From: JAFGXT01 sp963677165
GTDB lineage: Bacteria; Verrucomicrobiota; Lentisphaeria; Victivallales; SZUA-371
Reading direction: 5' to 3'
DNA: 64,000 nucleotides
NCBI GenBank assembly: GCA_963677165.2
Contig: CAXXSX010000002.1
Location: forward strand, 372,001-436,000
In this document: one piece after another, positions 1-8,551 of the stretch
Layout of the letters: each line of letters starts with the position of its first letter
How positions within the stretch are numbered: position 1 is the first letter of the stretch
Translations under genes and position numbers: made by a program
Notes under the pieces: model-generated
What the model was told of the DNA's origin: nothing
The model's input: only the letters and a program-made list of their open reading frames with translations
Database searches by the model: none

Positions 1-63
1 AATTCCCAAACCAAGTTCGGGTTCCATTTCGCTTATCCAGCATTGTCCTGCGGTAAAATTCAT
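1..63 (-). CDS. RapA-like helicase, N-terminal fragment (cut by window edge)
   Basis: Only the first 21 codons lie in the window; the gene continues to the left of base 1. The peptide reads MNFTAGQCWISEMEPELGLG, which closely follows the start of E. coli RapA ([20 protein letters not shown]), the Snf2-type ATPase that recycles RNA polymerase. The match is to the N-terminal Tudor-like segment that precedes the helicase domain in RapA. Upstream on the minus strand there is only a weak purine stretch as ribosome site. The call rests on a short but specific N-terminal resemblance. Confidence 0.6.
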   Translation of the reverse strand, partial: MNFTAGQCWISEMEPELGLGI

Positions 64-88
64 TTATAAAGCTCTTATGTTGTTTTTT

Positions 89-134
89 ACACAGAAAACA
101 CAGAAAACACAGAGAAAAATGAAAGCTCTCTGTG
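89..134. repeat. Tandem ACACAGAAA repeat with hairpin
   Basis: Three head-to-tail 9-base units (ACACAGAAA, ACACAGAAA, ACACAGAGA) run from 89 to 115. Bases 108-115 (CACAGAGA) form a perfect inverted repeat with TCTCTGTG at 127-134. It sits just after the pepF stop codon and before the divergent end of the RapA-like gene. Repeats of this wording are common between genes in PVC-type genomes; a role as transcript end or dispersed repeat is possible but not shown. Confidence 0.5.
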
Positions 135-165
135 CCTCTCGAATCTGCGGTTGTAGTGTACGGAT

Positions 166-1968
166 TTAAAGTTCGGCGTCGAGTTCATCAACAGTTTTGG
201 CAAACTCCGCCAGGGCCACATTGACCGGTTCCGGAGAAGAAAGATCGACCCCGGCATCTTTCATGATGTCAAGCACATCTTTCGTATCGCCTGCTTTGAG
301 GAAACCAAGATAAGCATTCAGTTTTTCCGAATCACCGCTGAGAATATTTTTGGACAGTTCGGCCGCTGCCGACAGACCGGTGGCATATTTATATACATAA
401 AAGTTGTAATAAAAATGCGGAATCCGGGCCCATTCCATTTCAATGCGTTTATCCGGTTCTACACCATCGCCATGGTATTCACTGTTAAGCTTGAAATACG
501 CCTCGCACAGCTCATCGGCGGTCAATGGAATCCCTTCTTCCACTCTGCCATGGATCATCTTTTCAAATTCGGCGAACATTGTCTGACGGTAAATCGTACC
601 ACGGAACTGATCGGCATGATGATTCAGCAGATAAAGCTTGAAATTCTTATCATCGCAATGTTTCATCAGGTAATTATGCAGCAGCAGTTCATTGGTGGTC
701 GAAGCCACTTCCGCAACGAAAATCCGGTAATCGGCATAATGATAATCCTGGGTGGCATTCGAATAGAACGAATGCATGGAGTGTCCCAGCTCATGCGCCA
801 GCGTAAACACATCGCTGAGTGTGCCGGTAAAGTTTAACAGCACATACGGGTAAGAATCGTAGCAGCCGCTGGAATAAGCGCCGGAACGTTTGCCTTTACA
901 TTCATGTACGTCGATCCAGCGCTGTTTGAAGGCGTTGTCCAGCTTGGCGCAATAGTCTTCACCGAGCGGTTTCAGTGCTTCTCGAACCCATTCACAAGCC
1001 TGATCCCACGTTACTTCTCTCTTGCATTCCGGCACCAGCGGATTGTAGATATCGTACATATCGATTTTGTCGAGCCCCATTTTCCTACCCCTGACCTTGA
1101 AGTATTTGAACAAGGGCGGGAAATTGTTGCGGACGGCAAGAATCAGATTGTCATACACGGATACAGGCACATTATCGGAATGCAGCGAAGCTTCCAGAGC
1201 GGAAGGATAATTACGGATTTTAGCGCTGTAAGTATGCAGTTTTACATTTCCCTGCAAAGTAGACGACAGCGTGTTCCTGAACTTATTATAGGTATCGTAC
1301 ATGGTCTCGAAAGCATTACGGCGGATATCCCGGTCAGCCGATTCCATGAAATTGATATAATTACCGTGAGTAAGCTCAATTTCGGTTCCTTCCTCATCCT
1401 TGATCTTCGGAAATTTCAGGTCAGCGTTATTAAACAGCGAAAAGGTATTGCTTGACGCGGAAAACACATCCGAAGCCATTCCCAGCAGACGCTCTTCCTT
1501 ATCGGAAAGAGTATGCGGTTTATCCCGCATGATTTCGGTCAGGGTCCGGTTATAAAATTTCAATTCGGGAGCCGTGAGATACGCTTTGAGTTTTTCGTCT
1601 GACAATGCCAGCAGTTCCGGTTCGAACCAGGAAAGTTCGCCGCTGATATCGGCAAACCTGGCCGATACTCTGTCGACCAGCGCACGGTTGGCGGATATGG
1701 AAGTATCCTGATCGGACTGCAAGTGAGAGAAAACATAGAGCTTTTCCGCCAGGCGGTCGAGTTCGTCGGAAGCCTTGAATGCTTCCGCGAGAACTTCGGG
1801 GCCCTCGCCCAGCCTGCCTTTAAACGATGCTGCACTCGCCAGCAATACGTCAAGTTTAGCAAAATCTTCTTCCCAAATTTTCTGATCGTTGTATATTACA
1901 GATAAGTCCCAGGTCATTTCGACCGGCAATTCGGAATGAAGCGGCAATTCAGTCTGTTTATCAGCCAT
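166..1968 (-). CDS. pepF: Oligoendopeptidase F (M3 family)
   Basis: Cytoplasmic zinc metallopeptidase that cleaves short peptides. The 600-residue protein has the usual length of PepF. The zinc site HELGH lies at residues 392-396 and the third ligand is expected at Glu420 in the AEVAS stretch; the helical N-terminal half typical of the family precedes it. The reading frame is open to 2073, but the ATG at 1968 was chosen: it has a strong AAAGGAAAGGG ribosome site and lies downstream of a good promoter at 2014-2041, whereas 2073 lies upstream of that promoter. It is transcribed away from the chitinase gene and has no obvious operon partner. Confidence 0.93.
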   Translation of the reverse strand: MADKQTELPLHSELPVEMTWDLSVIYNDQKIWEEDFAKLDVLLASAASFKGRLGEGPEVLAEAFKASDELDRLAEKLYVFSHLQSDQDTSISANRALVDRVSARFADISGELSWFEPELLALSDEKLKAYLTAPELKFYNRTLTEIMRDKPHTLSDKEERLLGMASDVFSASSNTFSLFNNADLKFPKIKDEEGTEIELTHGNYINFMESADRDIRRNAFETMYDTYNKFRNTLSSTLQGNVKLHTYSAKIRNYPSALEASLHSDNVPVSVYDNLILAVRNNFPPLFKYFKVRGRKMGLDKIDMYDIYNPLVPECKREVTWDQACEWVREALKPLGEDYCAKLDNAFKQRWIDVHECKGKRSGAYSSGCYDSYPYVLLNFTGTLSDVFTLAHELGHSMHSFYSNATQDYHYADYRIFVAEVASTTNELLLHNYLMKHCDDKNFKLYLLNHHADQFRGTIYRQTMFAEFEKMIHGRVEEGIPLTADELCEAYFKLNSEYHGDGVEPDKRIEMEWARIPHFYYNFYVYKYATGLSAAAELSKNILSGDSEKLNAYLGFLKAGDTKDVLDIMKDAGVDLSSPEPVNVALAEFAKTVDELDAEL

Positions 1969-2013
1969 GATTATTCCCTTTCCTTTGATATAATATAGAT
2001 TGACGTTGACATC

Positions 2014-2041
2014 ATTATACAGAATAACCCGACAACAGCAA
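2014..2041 (-). promoter_or_regulatory. Promoter of pepF
   Basis: On the minus strand -35 TTGCTG (2036-2041) and -10 TATAAT (2014-2019) are separated by 16 bases. The expected transcript start near 2007 gives a leader of about 40 bases to the pepF ATG at 1968. Confidence 0.6.
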
Positions 2042-2095
2042 ATATTCAATACCATCCGCCTTAGATAAGACACAAATCAGATCATCAAAAACCAC

Positions 2096-2152
2096 TTCTC
2101 ATTCGTGAGAAAAAATTCTCAAAATTAATAATTCATTTCTCATGCATGAGAA
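2096..2152. promoter_or_regulatory. Paired TTCTCA...TGAGAA palindromes (candidate operators)
   Basis: Two related palindromes lie in the divergent pepF/chitinase region: TTCTCATTCGTGAGAA at 2096-2111 and the perfect 16-mer TTCTCATGCATGAGAA at 2137-2152, with an extra half site (ATTCTCAA) between them. The shared TTCTCA/TGAGAA arms suggest one dimeric regulator binding twice; which one cannot be said. Confidence 0.5.
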
Positions 2153-2180
2153 CTTTTAAGCATTATTCTCCAGCACATGA

Positions 2181-2209
2181 TAACCTTTTTTTGAACTCAA
2201 AAAAGGTTA
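2181..2209. other. Perfect 11-bp inverted repeat upstream of the chitinase gene
   Basis: TAACCTTTTTT at 2181-2191 pairs perfectly with AAAAAAGGTTA at 2199-2209 across a 7-base loop. It may be an operator or a transcript hairpin upstream of the chitinase gene. It lacks the GC-rich stem of a normal terminator. Confidence 0.4.
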
Positions 2210-2342
2210 AATTCTACAAATTATCAATCATTTTCCAGTAATGGCACCAAAGATGTTATTGGACTTGACCTGGCTGTTTATATGACATGTCGGAATGTCT
2301 TGCCGAATCAATTAATCACCCCATAGTTTAGAGAGGTTGTAA

Positions 2343-5300
2343 ATGAAAAAAATCAGTCCCGTCATGCTAATCGCCGGGCTGCTGACACTAGTGTGCGGTC
2401 TTTATCCCTCACCGGTATCCGCGACAGAAAGTAACATCAACGGACGAAACAATAAACGAATCGTCACCTACTATGGTGACTGGTCGCATTATTCCGGGCA
2501 GGACTACTTTAATCCCGCGGACATCCCGCTGGACCTGGTAACTCACGTCAATTACGCGTTTGTGGATGTCGAGGCAACCGGAGAACTCAGTTTTCTGGAC
2601 GAATATGCCGCCTTTGAAAAAACGTTCGACGAAAGCTGGGATTCCGAATATACCGGAGTCGTCGGCCAATTCCAGAAACTGCGCAGCTCCTATCCAAACG
2701 TCCGCTTCGGGTTCAGCTTAGGCGGCTGGTCACGGTCGGCCTATTTTCCGCTTATCGCAGCGGACGCGGATAAACGGGCGGTTTTTGTGGCGGCCGCGGT
2801 CTCGCTGGTCCGAACCTATGGCTTCGATTTCATCGATATCGACTGGGAATATCCCGGTTCCGTACGCGATCCGGACACAACCGACAACGAGAACGATCTG
2901 GGGCATCCCTATGGAACTGATGAAGACGGCGCAAATTATGTGTTGCTTCTGAAGGAACTGCGTGCCGCACTTGACGAAGCAGGCTCCCTTGACAGTAAAT
3001 ATTATGAACTGAGCGCCGCCGTTCCTGCAGGAATCGATAATATGGCCAATCTGGATATCGCCGGAATGAATAAATATCTGGATTTCTTCAATGTTATGAC
3101 TTATGACCTGCACGGCGCCTGGGATTCCGTCACCGGACATCATGCCGCGCTTGATAAAAACCCCTATGAACCCTATACCGGAAACGACGCATACTACTAC
3201 GGAAAATACGCCTTAAACTATTATATTGAACAAGGGGTTGATCCTTCCAAAATCTCGGTCGGAGCTCCCTTCTATTCACGCGGCTGGCAGGGTGTCGTCA
3301 ATGACGGCCCATTGGAAGACTATCCCGGTCTGTTCTGTTCCGCAGACGGCGGGGCGGACGGCGCCAGAGATGGCGGTGTTGCCGGCGGTGTCAATAACTA
3401 TTACGATATGCTCGAACTGGAAGAAGACTCCAGCTTCACCAAGTACCGTGATCCCTACACCATGATGCCCTATCTCTACTCCGAATCCCTGGGCGAATTT
3501 TATACCTATGAGGACGCGACTTCCGCCGCATACCGCGCCAGTTACATTCAGGACAATGATTTCGGCGGCGTGGTAATCTGGCAGTCCGCTTCCGACGGTC
3601 CAACCGCGGACCAGCGCGACGAACTGACCACTGTCTTCAAAGAAACGTTCTACGACTCCAGCAGCCTTCCCGACCGTGATGACAACCACTGGCTGGTGGG
3701 CTACCTTCATAACTGGATCAGTAGTACAGCCGGAGGCTATCTGCCGCTTAATGAAGTTTCCGACGACTACGATGTGATCCATATCGCCTTTGTAGATATC
3801 GCTACCGATGGAACCATTACATTTACCGATGGCGGCGGCGACGATTCCCCTATTGTTACAGCTGACTGGGTCGCTGAAAAAATTGCGGCCGGTAAGATCG
3901 TCACCTTCTCCATCGGCGGCGCCAATGCCTCCGTAACATTAGATACCGAAACCAAAGTCACAAATTTTGCGGAATCATTCATTGAACTGGCCGAAACCTA
4001 CGGCGTTAACGGAATCGATATCGATATCGAAAACGGACTCTCTGCCGGAACCAGCCCGGACAGCCTGTCCGACTCTCAGCAGGGACTGGTTGACGCGATT
4101 GACCTGATCCTGGATCACTTCGGTCACGACTTCAAACTGTTCATGGCGCCTGAATGCGCCAACGTCATGGGTGGCTACAGTGCCTACGGCGGCGTTTGGG
4201 GAAGCTATCTGCCAATTATCGAGTATTTCAAAGATCGCCTCACTGGCCTGCATGTACAGTTCTATAACGCTCCGGGCGGTATGTACGGACTCGACGGCAC
4301 AATCTATTATCAGGCCAACGCGAACTTTATCGTTGCCATGACAGATATGCTGGCAAAGGGTTTTACTGTCAGTGGAACAAGCTGGACCTTCAGCGGAGTT
4401 TCTCCCAACAAACTGATTGTCGGTCTCCCAGCTGTTTCGTCCGCGGCTTCCAGCGGATTTACGTCATCCTCTGACGTTCAGACCGCAATCACTCAGCTGA
4501 CAACGAATGAAACCCTCACCAGCTATACCCTTGAAACGGATTATCCGGAACTGAAAGGAATTATGACCTGGTCAATCAACTGGGATTACAGCGACAGTTA
4601 CTCATTCTCAACGGCACATCGTACCTTCCTGGATTCCTTGGATTCAAGCAGTAGTTCTTCGGACGACAGCAGCACAGTTGACGATGACTCATCCAGTTCT
4701 TCGGACGACAGCTCTGCGACTGATGACAGTAGTTCTTCTGATGACAGCTCCACGGTTGATGACGATTCATCTACTACTGACGACACCACGGTTGATGACG
4801 ATTCATCCACTACTGACGACAGCACGACTACCGACGACAGCTCCACTACGGATGATAGCAGCTCATCCAGTGACAGTTCGGCCCAGTCAATGACTTTTAG
4901 CTCAAACGGTGTTGATATCACATATACGATCTCATCCTCATGGAGCAGCGGACATAACTTCTCCGTCACCATGACCAACAATAATTCAACCGCGATATCC
5001 AACTGGACCTTAAACTTCACATCCTCAAATATCTCACAGATATGGAATGCGGTAATGACTTCATCAGGCACCAGCTATTCTGTTACCAACCCGACCTGGA
5101 GTACCAGTATCGGAGCCGGAGAAACGTATACCTTCGGCGGCTCCGCCTCCAGTTCAAGCATCTCTCTGAGCGATGTTAGCATCACATACGACGGCAGCAG
5201 TTCGTCTGATGACGACAGCTCTGTTGACGATGATTCTTCCAGTTCCGACGACAGTACTACGGTTGACGATGACAGCAGTACAACAGATGACAGTACTACG

Positions 5301-5630
5301 GTTGACGATGACAGCAGCACAACAGATGACAACAGCAGTTCTTCAGACAGTTCCGTTGAAGAATATGATTCTTCTGAAATCTATACTGCCGGAGATAAAG
5401 TCAGTTACAACGGAGAAATCTATGTAGCAAACTGGTGGACCACCGGAGTTGCTCCGGATCAGACCGCGGCATTCTCCCAGGTTTCGACCAACAGTGGAAT
5501 CGCAACATGGAGTTCAACCACCGTCTATACCAGCGGAGACCAGGTAATATACAACGGTACAACCTACACCGCAAAATGGTGGACCATGGGAGACATTCCC
5601 GGTGAAGCCAGCGTATGGGAAGCCGAATAA
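2343..5630 (+). CDS. Secreted modular chitinase with two GH18 domains, CBM2 and tandem CBM5/12
   Basis: Extracellular chitin hydrolase of 1095 residues. A signal peptide covers about residues 1-27. The first GH18 domain (about 38-435) has the catalytic DxxDxDxE as FDFIDIDWEYP with Glu169, and the Met-Thr-Tyr-Asp stretch near 252. A second, different GH18 domain (about 450-765) has GIDIDIE with Glu563. Next come a Ser/Thr/Asp linker (767-847), a CBM2-like module (about 849-950), a second linker (951-1008) and two CBM5/12-like modules (about 1010-1045 and 1056-1092), each with a paired Trp (AKWW or ANWW). Both catalytic glutamates are present, so both domains may be active. The gene ends at a GC-rich hairpin. 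The linkers are highly repetitive, which makes shadow frames and assembly collapse likely there. Confidence 0.93.
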   Translation: MKKISPVMLIAGLLTLVCGLYPSPVSATESNINGRNNKRIVTYYGDWSHYSGQDYFNPADIPLDLVTHVNYAFVDVEATGELSFLDEYAAFEKTFDESWDSEYTGVVGQFQKLRSSYPNVRFGFSLGGWSRSAYFPLIAADADKRAVFVAAAVSLVRTYGFDFIDIDWEYPGSVRDPDTTDNENDLGHPYGTDEDGANYVLLLKELRAALDEAGSLDSKYYELSAAVPAGIDNMANLDIAGMNKYLDFFNVMTYDLHGAWDSVTGHHAALDKNPYEPYTGNDAYYYGKYALNYYIEQGVDPSKISVGAPFYSRGWQGVVNDGPLEDYPGLFCSADGGADGARDGGVAGGVNNYYDMLELEEDSSFTKYRDPYTMMPYLYSESLGEFYTYEDATSAAYRASYIQDNDFGGVVIWQSASDGPTADQRDELTTVFKETFYDSSSLPDRDDNHWLVGYLHNWISSTAGGYLPLNEVSDDYDVIHIAFVDIATDGTITFTDGGGDDSPIVTADWVAEKIAAGKIVTFSIGGANASVTLDTETKVTNFAESFIELAETYGVNGIDIDIENGLSAGTSPDSLSDSQQGLVDAIDLILDHFGHDFKLFMAPECANVMGGYSAYGGVWGSYLPIIEYFKDRLTGLHVQFYNAPGGMYGLDGTIYYQANANFIVAMTDMLAKGFTVSGTSWTFSGVSPNKLIVGLPAVSSAASSGFTSSSDVQTAITQLTTNETLTSYTLETDYPELKGIMTWSINWDYSDSYSFSTAHRTFLDSLDSSSSSSDDSSTVDDDSSSSSDDSSATDDSSSSDDSSTVDDDSSTTDDTTVDDDSSTTDDSTTTDDSSTTDDSSSSSDSSAQSMTFSSNGVDITYTISSSWSSGHNFSVTMTNNNSTAISNWTLNFTSSNISQIWNAVMTSSGTSYSVTNPTWSTSIGAGETYTFGGSASSSSISLSDVSITYDGSSSSDDDSSVDDDSSSSDDSTTVDDDSSTTDDSTTVDDDSSTTDDNSSSSDSSVEEYDSSEIYTAGDKVSYNGEIYVANWWTTGVAPDQTAAFSQVSTNSGIATWSSTTVYTSGDQVIYNGTTYTAKWWTMGDIPGEASVWEAE

Positions 5631-5655
5631 CATAAAACATCTCTCCTCCTACATC

Positions 5656-5687
5656 GCGCCCCGGTTTTCTGACTGATGCCGGGGCGC
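5656..5687. terminator. GC-rich hairpin between convergent genes
   Basis: GCGCCCCGG (5656-5664) pairs perfectly with CCGGGGCGC (5679-5687). It lies between the chitinase stop and the convergent permease stop. No long T-run follows on either side, so it may be a weak bidirectional terminator. Confidence 0.55.
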
Positions 5688-5745
5688 ACCTATCCTTACT
5701 ATGGATGCGGAGTAATAATATGAGTATTTGAATAACTGGTATTTT

Positions 5746-6681
5746 TTATGTCCGCAGTTTGGGGTCAAGGACATCGCGAAGGGCATCCCCCAGAAGATTC
5801 AGCGCCAATACCAGGAAGAACATGAAACCGGTGGCCCCGGCAACTTCCCACCAGATCCCGCGCCACAAACGCTGTTGCCCGTCGGCAATCATCACGCCCC
5901 AGCTGGGTGCCATTTGTACGCCAAGCCCCAGATAGCTGACAATTACTTCGGTCATAATCGCAAAAGCAAAGCGCATGGTAAAATAGATAATAACCAGATG
6001 GAACAGGTTTGGTATAACATGACGACAGATAATATGCGGAGCTTTGAACCCGGCGGTACGCGCCGCCTGGACATATCCAGCCTCGCGCAACAACATGGCT
6101 TCCGCCCTGACTACCCGGCAAAGTCCTACCCAGCCGGTGAAGCCAATTCCCAGATATACCGCGATCATTCCGGGATCGGTCCCCGTTGTTCGTGCAAAAG
6201 AGTCAATTACCTCAGCCAGAGGAGGATAAAGAAATCCGCGCGATACCAACAGGGCAAACGCCAGAATAAACAGTAAAGTCGGCATGGAAGCGAAGGTACT
6301 GTAAATCCAGACCACCACATTATCGGTTTTACCGCCGAAATATCCCGCCGCTACGCCGAGACCAACGCCAATCAGGGCGGAGATCACCGAAGCTACAACA
6401 CCAACTTTAACTGCAGTAGAAGTTCCCGCTACCGCCCGTAGAAACACATCGCGTCCCATAAAATCGGTCCCCAGAATATGTTTACGTGAAGGCGGCTGGT
6501 AACGATTATCCATGTCCACGACATTATAGGCGGGAGTCTCTCCCGTATGTGAACAGTATAGTGAATATATGCCGCAGCCGACCGCGATACACAAATAGAC
6601 CAGAACAATGACCAGTGATACCGCCGCGGTCCAGTCCTTAAGCAGTCTTTTCAGCACATCAAAAATTGACTCAAAACGCAT
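5746..6681 (-). CDS. DppC/OppC-type peptide ABC transporter permease
   Basis: Inner-membrane subunit of a peptide/nickel-type ABC importer. The 311-residue protein has an N-terminal membrane span at about 20-40, the signature GTDFMGRDVF at 71-80 typical of the C permease, five further hydrophobic spans, and the EAA loop (EAGYVQAARTAGF) at about 200-212 that docks the ATPase. The usual partners (DppB permease, ATPases, binding protein) are not next to it: on one side is the convergent chitinase gene, on the other a divergent TPR gene. It may pair with components encoded elsewhere, or be the left-over of a split operon. Confidence 0.88.
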   Translation of the reverse strand: MRFESIFDVLKRLLKDWTAAVSLVIVLVYLCIAVGCGIYSLYCSHTGETPAYNVVDMDNRYQPPSRKHILGTDFMGRDVFLRAVAGTSTAVKVGVVASVISALIGVGLGVAAGYFGGKTDNVVVWIYSTFASMPTLLFILAFALLVSRGFLYPPLAEVIDSFARTTGTDPGMIAVYLGIGFTGWVGLCRVVRAEAMLLREAGYVQAARTAGFKAPHIICRHVIPNLFHLVIIYFTMRFAFAIMTEVIVSYLGLGVQMAPSWGVMIADGQQRLWRGIWWEVAGATGFMFFLVLALNLLGDALRDVLDPKLRT

Positions 6682-6794
6682 CTTCGCACCATTTATACTT
6701 ACCGGATTGATTAATATACTATAAATTAACCAAATGACAACGGGGCTTTTTTCAAACCATGCAGGAAAGCAAAACGCAATAATGAAAAATAATC

Positions 6795-6830
6795 ATATAC
6801 CATTGATTATGTAATACTTTTATGGTATAT
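6795..6830. promoter_or_regulatory. Inverted repeat ATATACCAT...ATGGTATAT
   Basis: Perfect 9-base arms at 6795-6803 and 6822-6830, 18 bases apart, lie 32 bases before the TPR gene in the divergent region with the permease gene. This is a candidate operator or leader hairpin for the TPR gene. Confidence 0.4.
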
Positions 6831-6862
6831 TTTTAATTGGAGAAAGTGGAGAGTCCAGTTTG

Positions 6863-7726
6863 ATGCTGACAAGTTATATTTATAAAATCGCATATATTGT
6901 ACTGATAACGGCAATGACAGCTTTTGTCAGTAAAGATGCCGAATACTACCTTGACCAGGGAATTGAAAAATGCGATGCCGGCTGCTATACCGGCGCAATT
7001 GCCGATCTGACACGTGCAATCAGGATTGATTCCTCACTATCAGACGCCTACTTTTTCCGGGCTTATGCCCTGTTTGAACAGGGAAATTACGATGGCGCCG
7101 TTATTGACTACAGCCGGGCGATTAAAATTGATCCGAGCGATGCTGTGGCTTACAACAATCGCGGTCTTGCCCACTACCGCCTTTATGAACTGAAAGAAGC
7201 ATTTAAGGATTTCAATCACGCCCTGAGCCTGGATCGAAAAATGACCGATGCTATTTTTAATCGGGGACTGGTTGAAAACGAACTGAAGTCCTACAATGAC
7301 GCCATCAGGGATTTCAATACGGTAATCAAACTGGAGCCCAAACGCGCCACGGCCTATAAATGTCGCGGCTTTGCCCTAAGCTGTCAGAAGAAATACCATG
7401 CCGCGCTAAATGACTTCAATTATGCAATCAAACTTAATCCCAATCTAACCGAAGCGTATCTCTATCGTGGTGATATTCTGTTGGAACTGAATAAAAATAA
7501 TGAATCGCTGGAAAATTACGGACGGGCAATCAAGCTTGATCCGGCATATGCCACCGCATATCTCAGTCGCGGCGAAGCTTACGTACAGCTTGCTCAATAC
7601 GAACGCGCCAGAAAAGATTTGCTCAAAGCTCAGGAACTGGCCGAGGAAGAGGATGACCCTACCATGCGAAAAGCCGCGGAATATCTCCGCAAGCTTGACT
7701 TGATCGACAAAGAACCAAGGAAATAA
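6863..7726 (+). CDS. TPR-repeat protein, probably exported or membrane-anchored
   Basis: A 287-residue protein made of about seven tetratricopeptide repeats (starting near residues 25, 60, 94, 128, 162, 196 and 230), each carrying the usual AYxxRGxA...YxxAIxDF spacing. A hydrophobic stretch at about residues 5-22 looks like a signal peptide or anchor, so the repeats probably face the periplasm and act as a protein-binding scaffold. The ATG at 6863 was preferred to the TTG three bases upstream because of a GTGGAGAG ribosome site. There is no partner gene nearby, so the binding partner is unknown. Confidence 0.85.
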   Translation: MLTSYIYKIAYIVLITAMTAFVSKDAEYYLDQGIEKCDAGCYTGAIADLTRAIRIDSSLSDAYFFRAYALFEQGNYDGAVIDYSRAIKIDPSDAVAYNNRGLAHYRLYELKEAFKDFNHALSLDRKMTDAIFNRGLVENELKSYNDAIRDFNTVIKLEPKRATAYKCRGFALSCQKKYHAALNDFNYAIKLNPNLTEAYLYRGDILLELNKNNESLENYGRAIKLDPAYATAYLSRGEAYVQLAQYERARKDLLKAQELAEEEDDPTMRKAAEYLRKLDLIDKEPRK

Positions 7727-7860
7727 TGCTTTCGGCTTCACTACCAGCGTTCTGTGTCTGAAAGCTGTGGTCTTTTAAACCCGAATCCACAAAACTATTT
7801 GAAAATAATACAATGAAAATATTCGTAGATTGATTTTTTATTGTTTTTATATTATATTAT

Positions 7861-7891
7861 GTCCATAAAAAATGGACTTACTAAAAAGTAA
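7861..7891. promoter_or_regulatory. Tandem inverted repeats upstream of abiE (candidate AbiEi operators)
   Basis: GTCCAT-AAAAA-ATGGAC (7861-7877) and TTACT-AAAA-AGTAA (7878-7891) lie back to back, ending 6 bases before the AbiEi start codon. AbiEi antitoxins are known to repress their own promoter through inverted repeats, so these are the natural operator candidates. That this protein binds here is inference. Confidence 0.55.
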
Positions 7892-7897
7892 ACAACA

Positions 7898-8551
7898 ATG
7901 ATAAATATAACGGATATACGGACAAAGATTTCAGAAGATATCTTTGATTATCAACAATTGACTGATTTGCTGTTTGAATACAGTAAGCCCAGAGACCGGA
8001 TTCGCCAATTAATGAGTAACGGCGATATCATCCGAATTCGCAAAGGGCTTTATACCTTTCCCGAGGCCCTACGACGTAATCCGTTGTGCAGGGAATTACT
8101 GGCGAACCTGATTTATGGACCTTCCTATATTACTGCCGAATATGCCTTGAGCTATTATGGACTGATTCCAGAACGGGTTACAACAGTCACTTCAATAACA
8201 ACCGGACGCAGCTGCACCTTTGAAACTCCATTTGGAAATTTTTCTTATCGAAAAGTAATTGAACCAATATACACCACCGGCGTGCAGCTTGAACAATCAG
8301 AAAAAAAGACATTTTTAATTGCATCGCCGGAAAAAGCATTGATTGACAAAATCTGGCTTGAAAAAAGTTTTGCCGGTCGGAGTTACTCTGATATCGAATC
8401 ATACCTCAGAGATGATTTAAGGATTGATTATGAACGATTGAAGATTTTAAATTTAGAACGACTCACAGTCATTTCAACAGCCTGTGAACGTCCCAAAATC
8501 AAACGGCTGACCAATTACCTTGCGAAAATTATGGAGAATAACAATGACTGA
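7898..8551 (+). CDS. abiEi: AbiEi-type antitoxin / transcriptional regulator
   Basis: First gene of a type IV toxin-antitoxin pair. The 217-residue protein has an N-terminal winged-helix part (about residues 15-60, with the RQLMSNGDIIRIRKGLY stretch typical of AbiEi) and the family's C-terminal domain (YITAEYALSYYGLIPE near 80-95, ASPEKALIDKIW near 147-158). In this family the N-terminal part represses the operon and the C-terminal part neutralises the toxin without direct binding. It overlaps the toxin gene by 8 bases, the coupling expected of abiE operons. Two inverted repeats lie directly upstream. Confidence 0.85.
   Translation: MINITDIRTKISEDIFDYQQLTDLLFEYSKPRDRIRQLMSNGDIIRIRKGLYTFPEALRRNPLCRELLANLIYGPSYITAEYALSYYGLIPERVTTVTSITTGRSCTFETPFGNFSYRKVIEPIYTTGVQLEQSEKKTFLIASPEKALIDKIWLEKSFAGRSYSDIESYLRDDLRIDYERLKILNLERLTVISTACERPKIKRLTNYLAKIMENNND

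Noticed and set aside
904..1455. Long plus-strand ORF inside pepF
   Set aside because: It is the complement shadow of a strongly conserved peptidase gene with the zinc motif on the other strand.
4598..5332. Several open frames on both strands over the chitinase linkers
   Set aside because: They arise from the repetitive Ser/Thr/Asp codons (GACGACAGC-type) of the linkers and have no ribosome sites; the chitinase frame explains the sequence.
7861..7891. CRISPR-like or terminator role for the repeats before abiEi
   Set aside because: They are short AT-rich palindromes placed at the start codon, better explained as operators.
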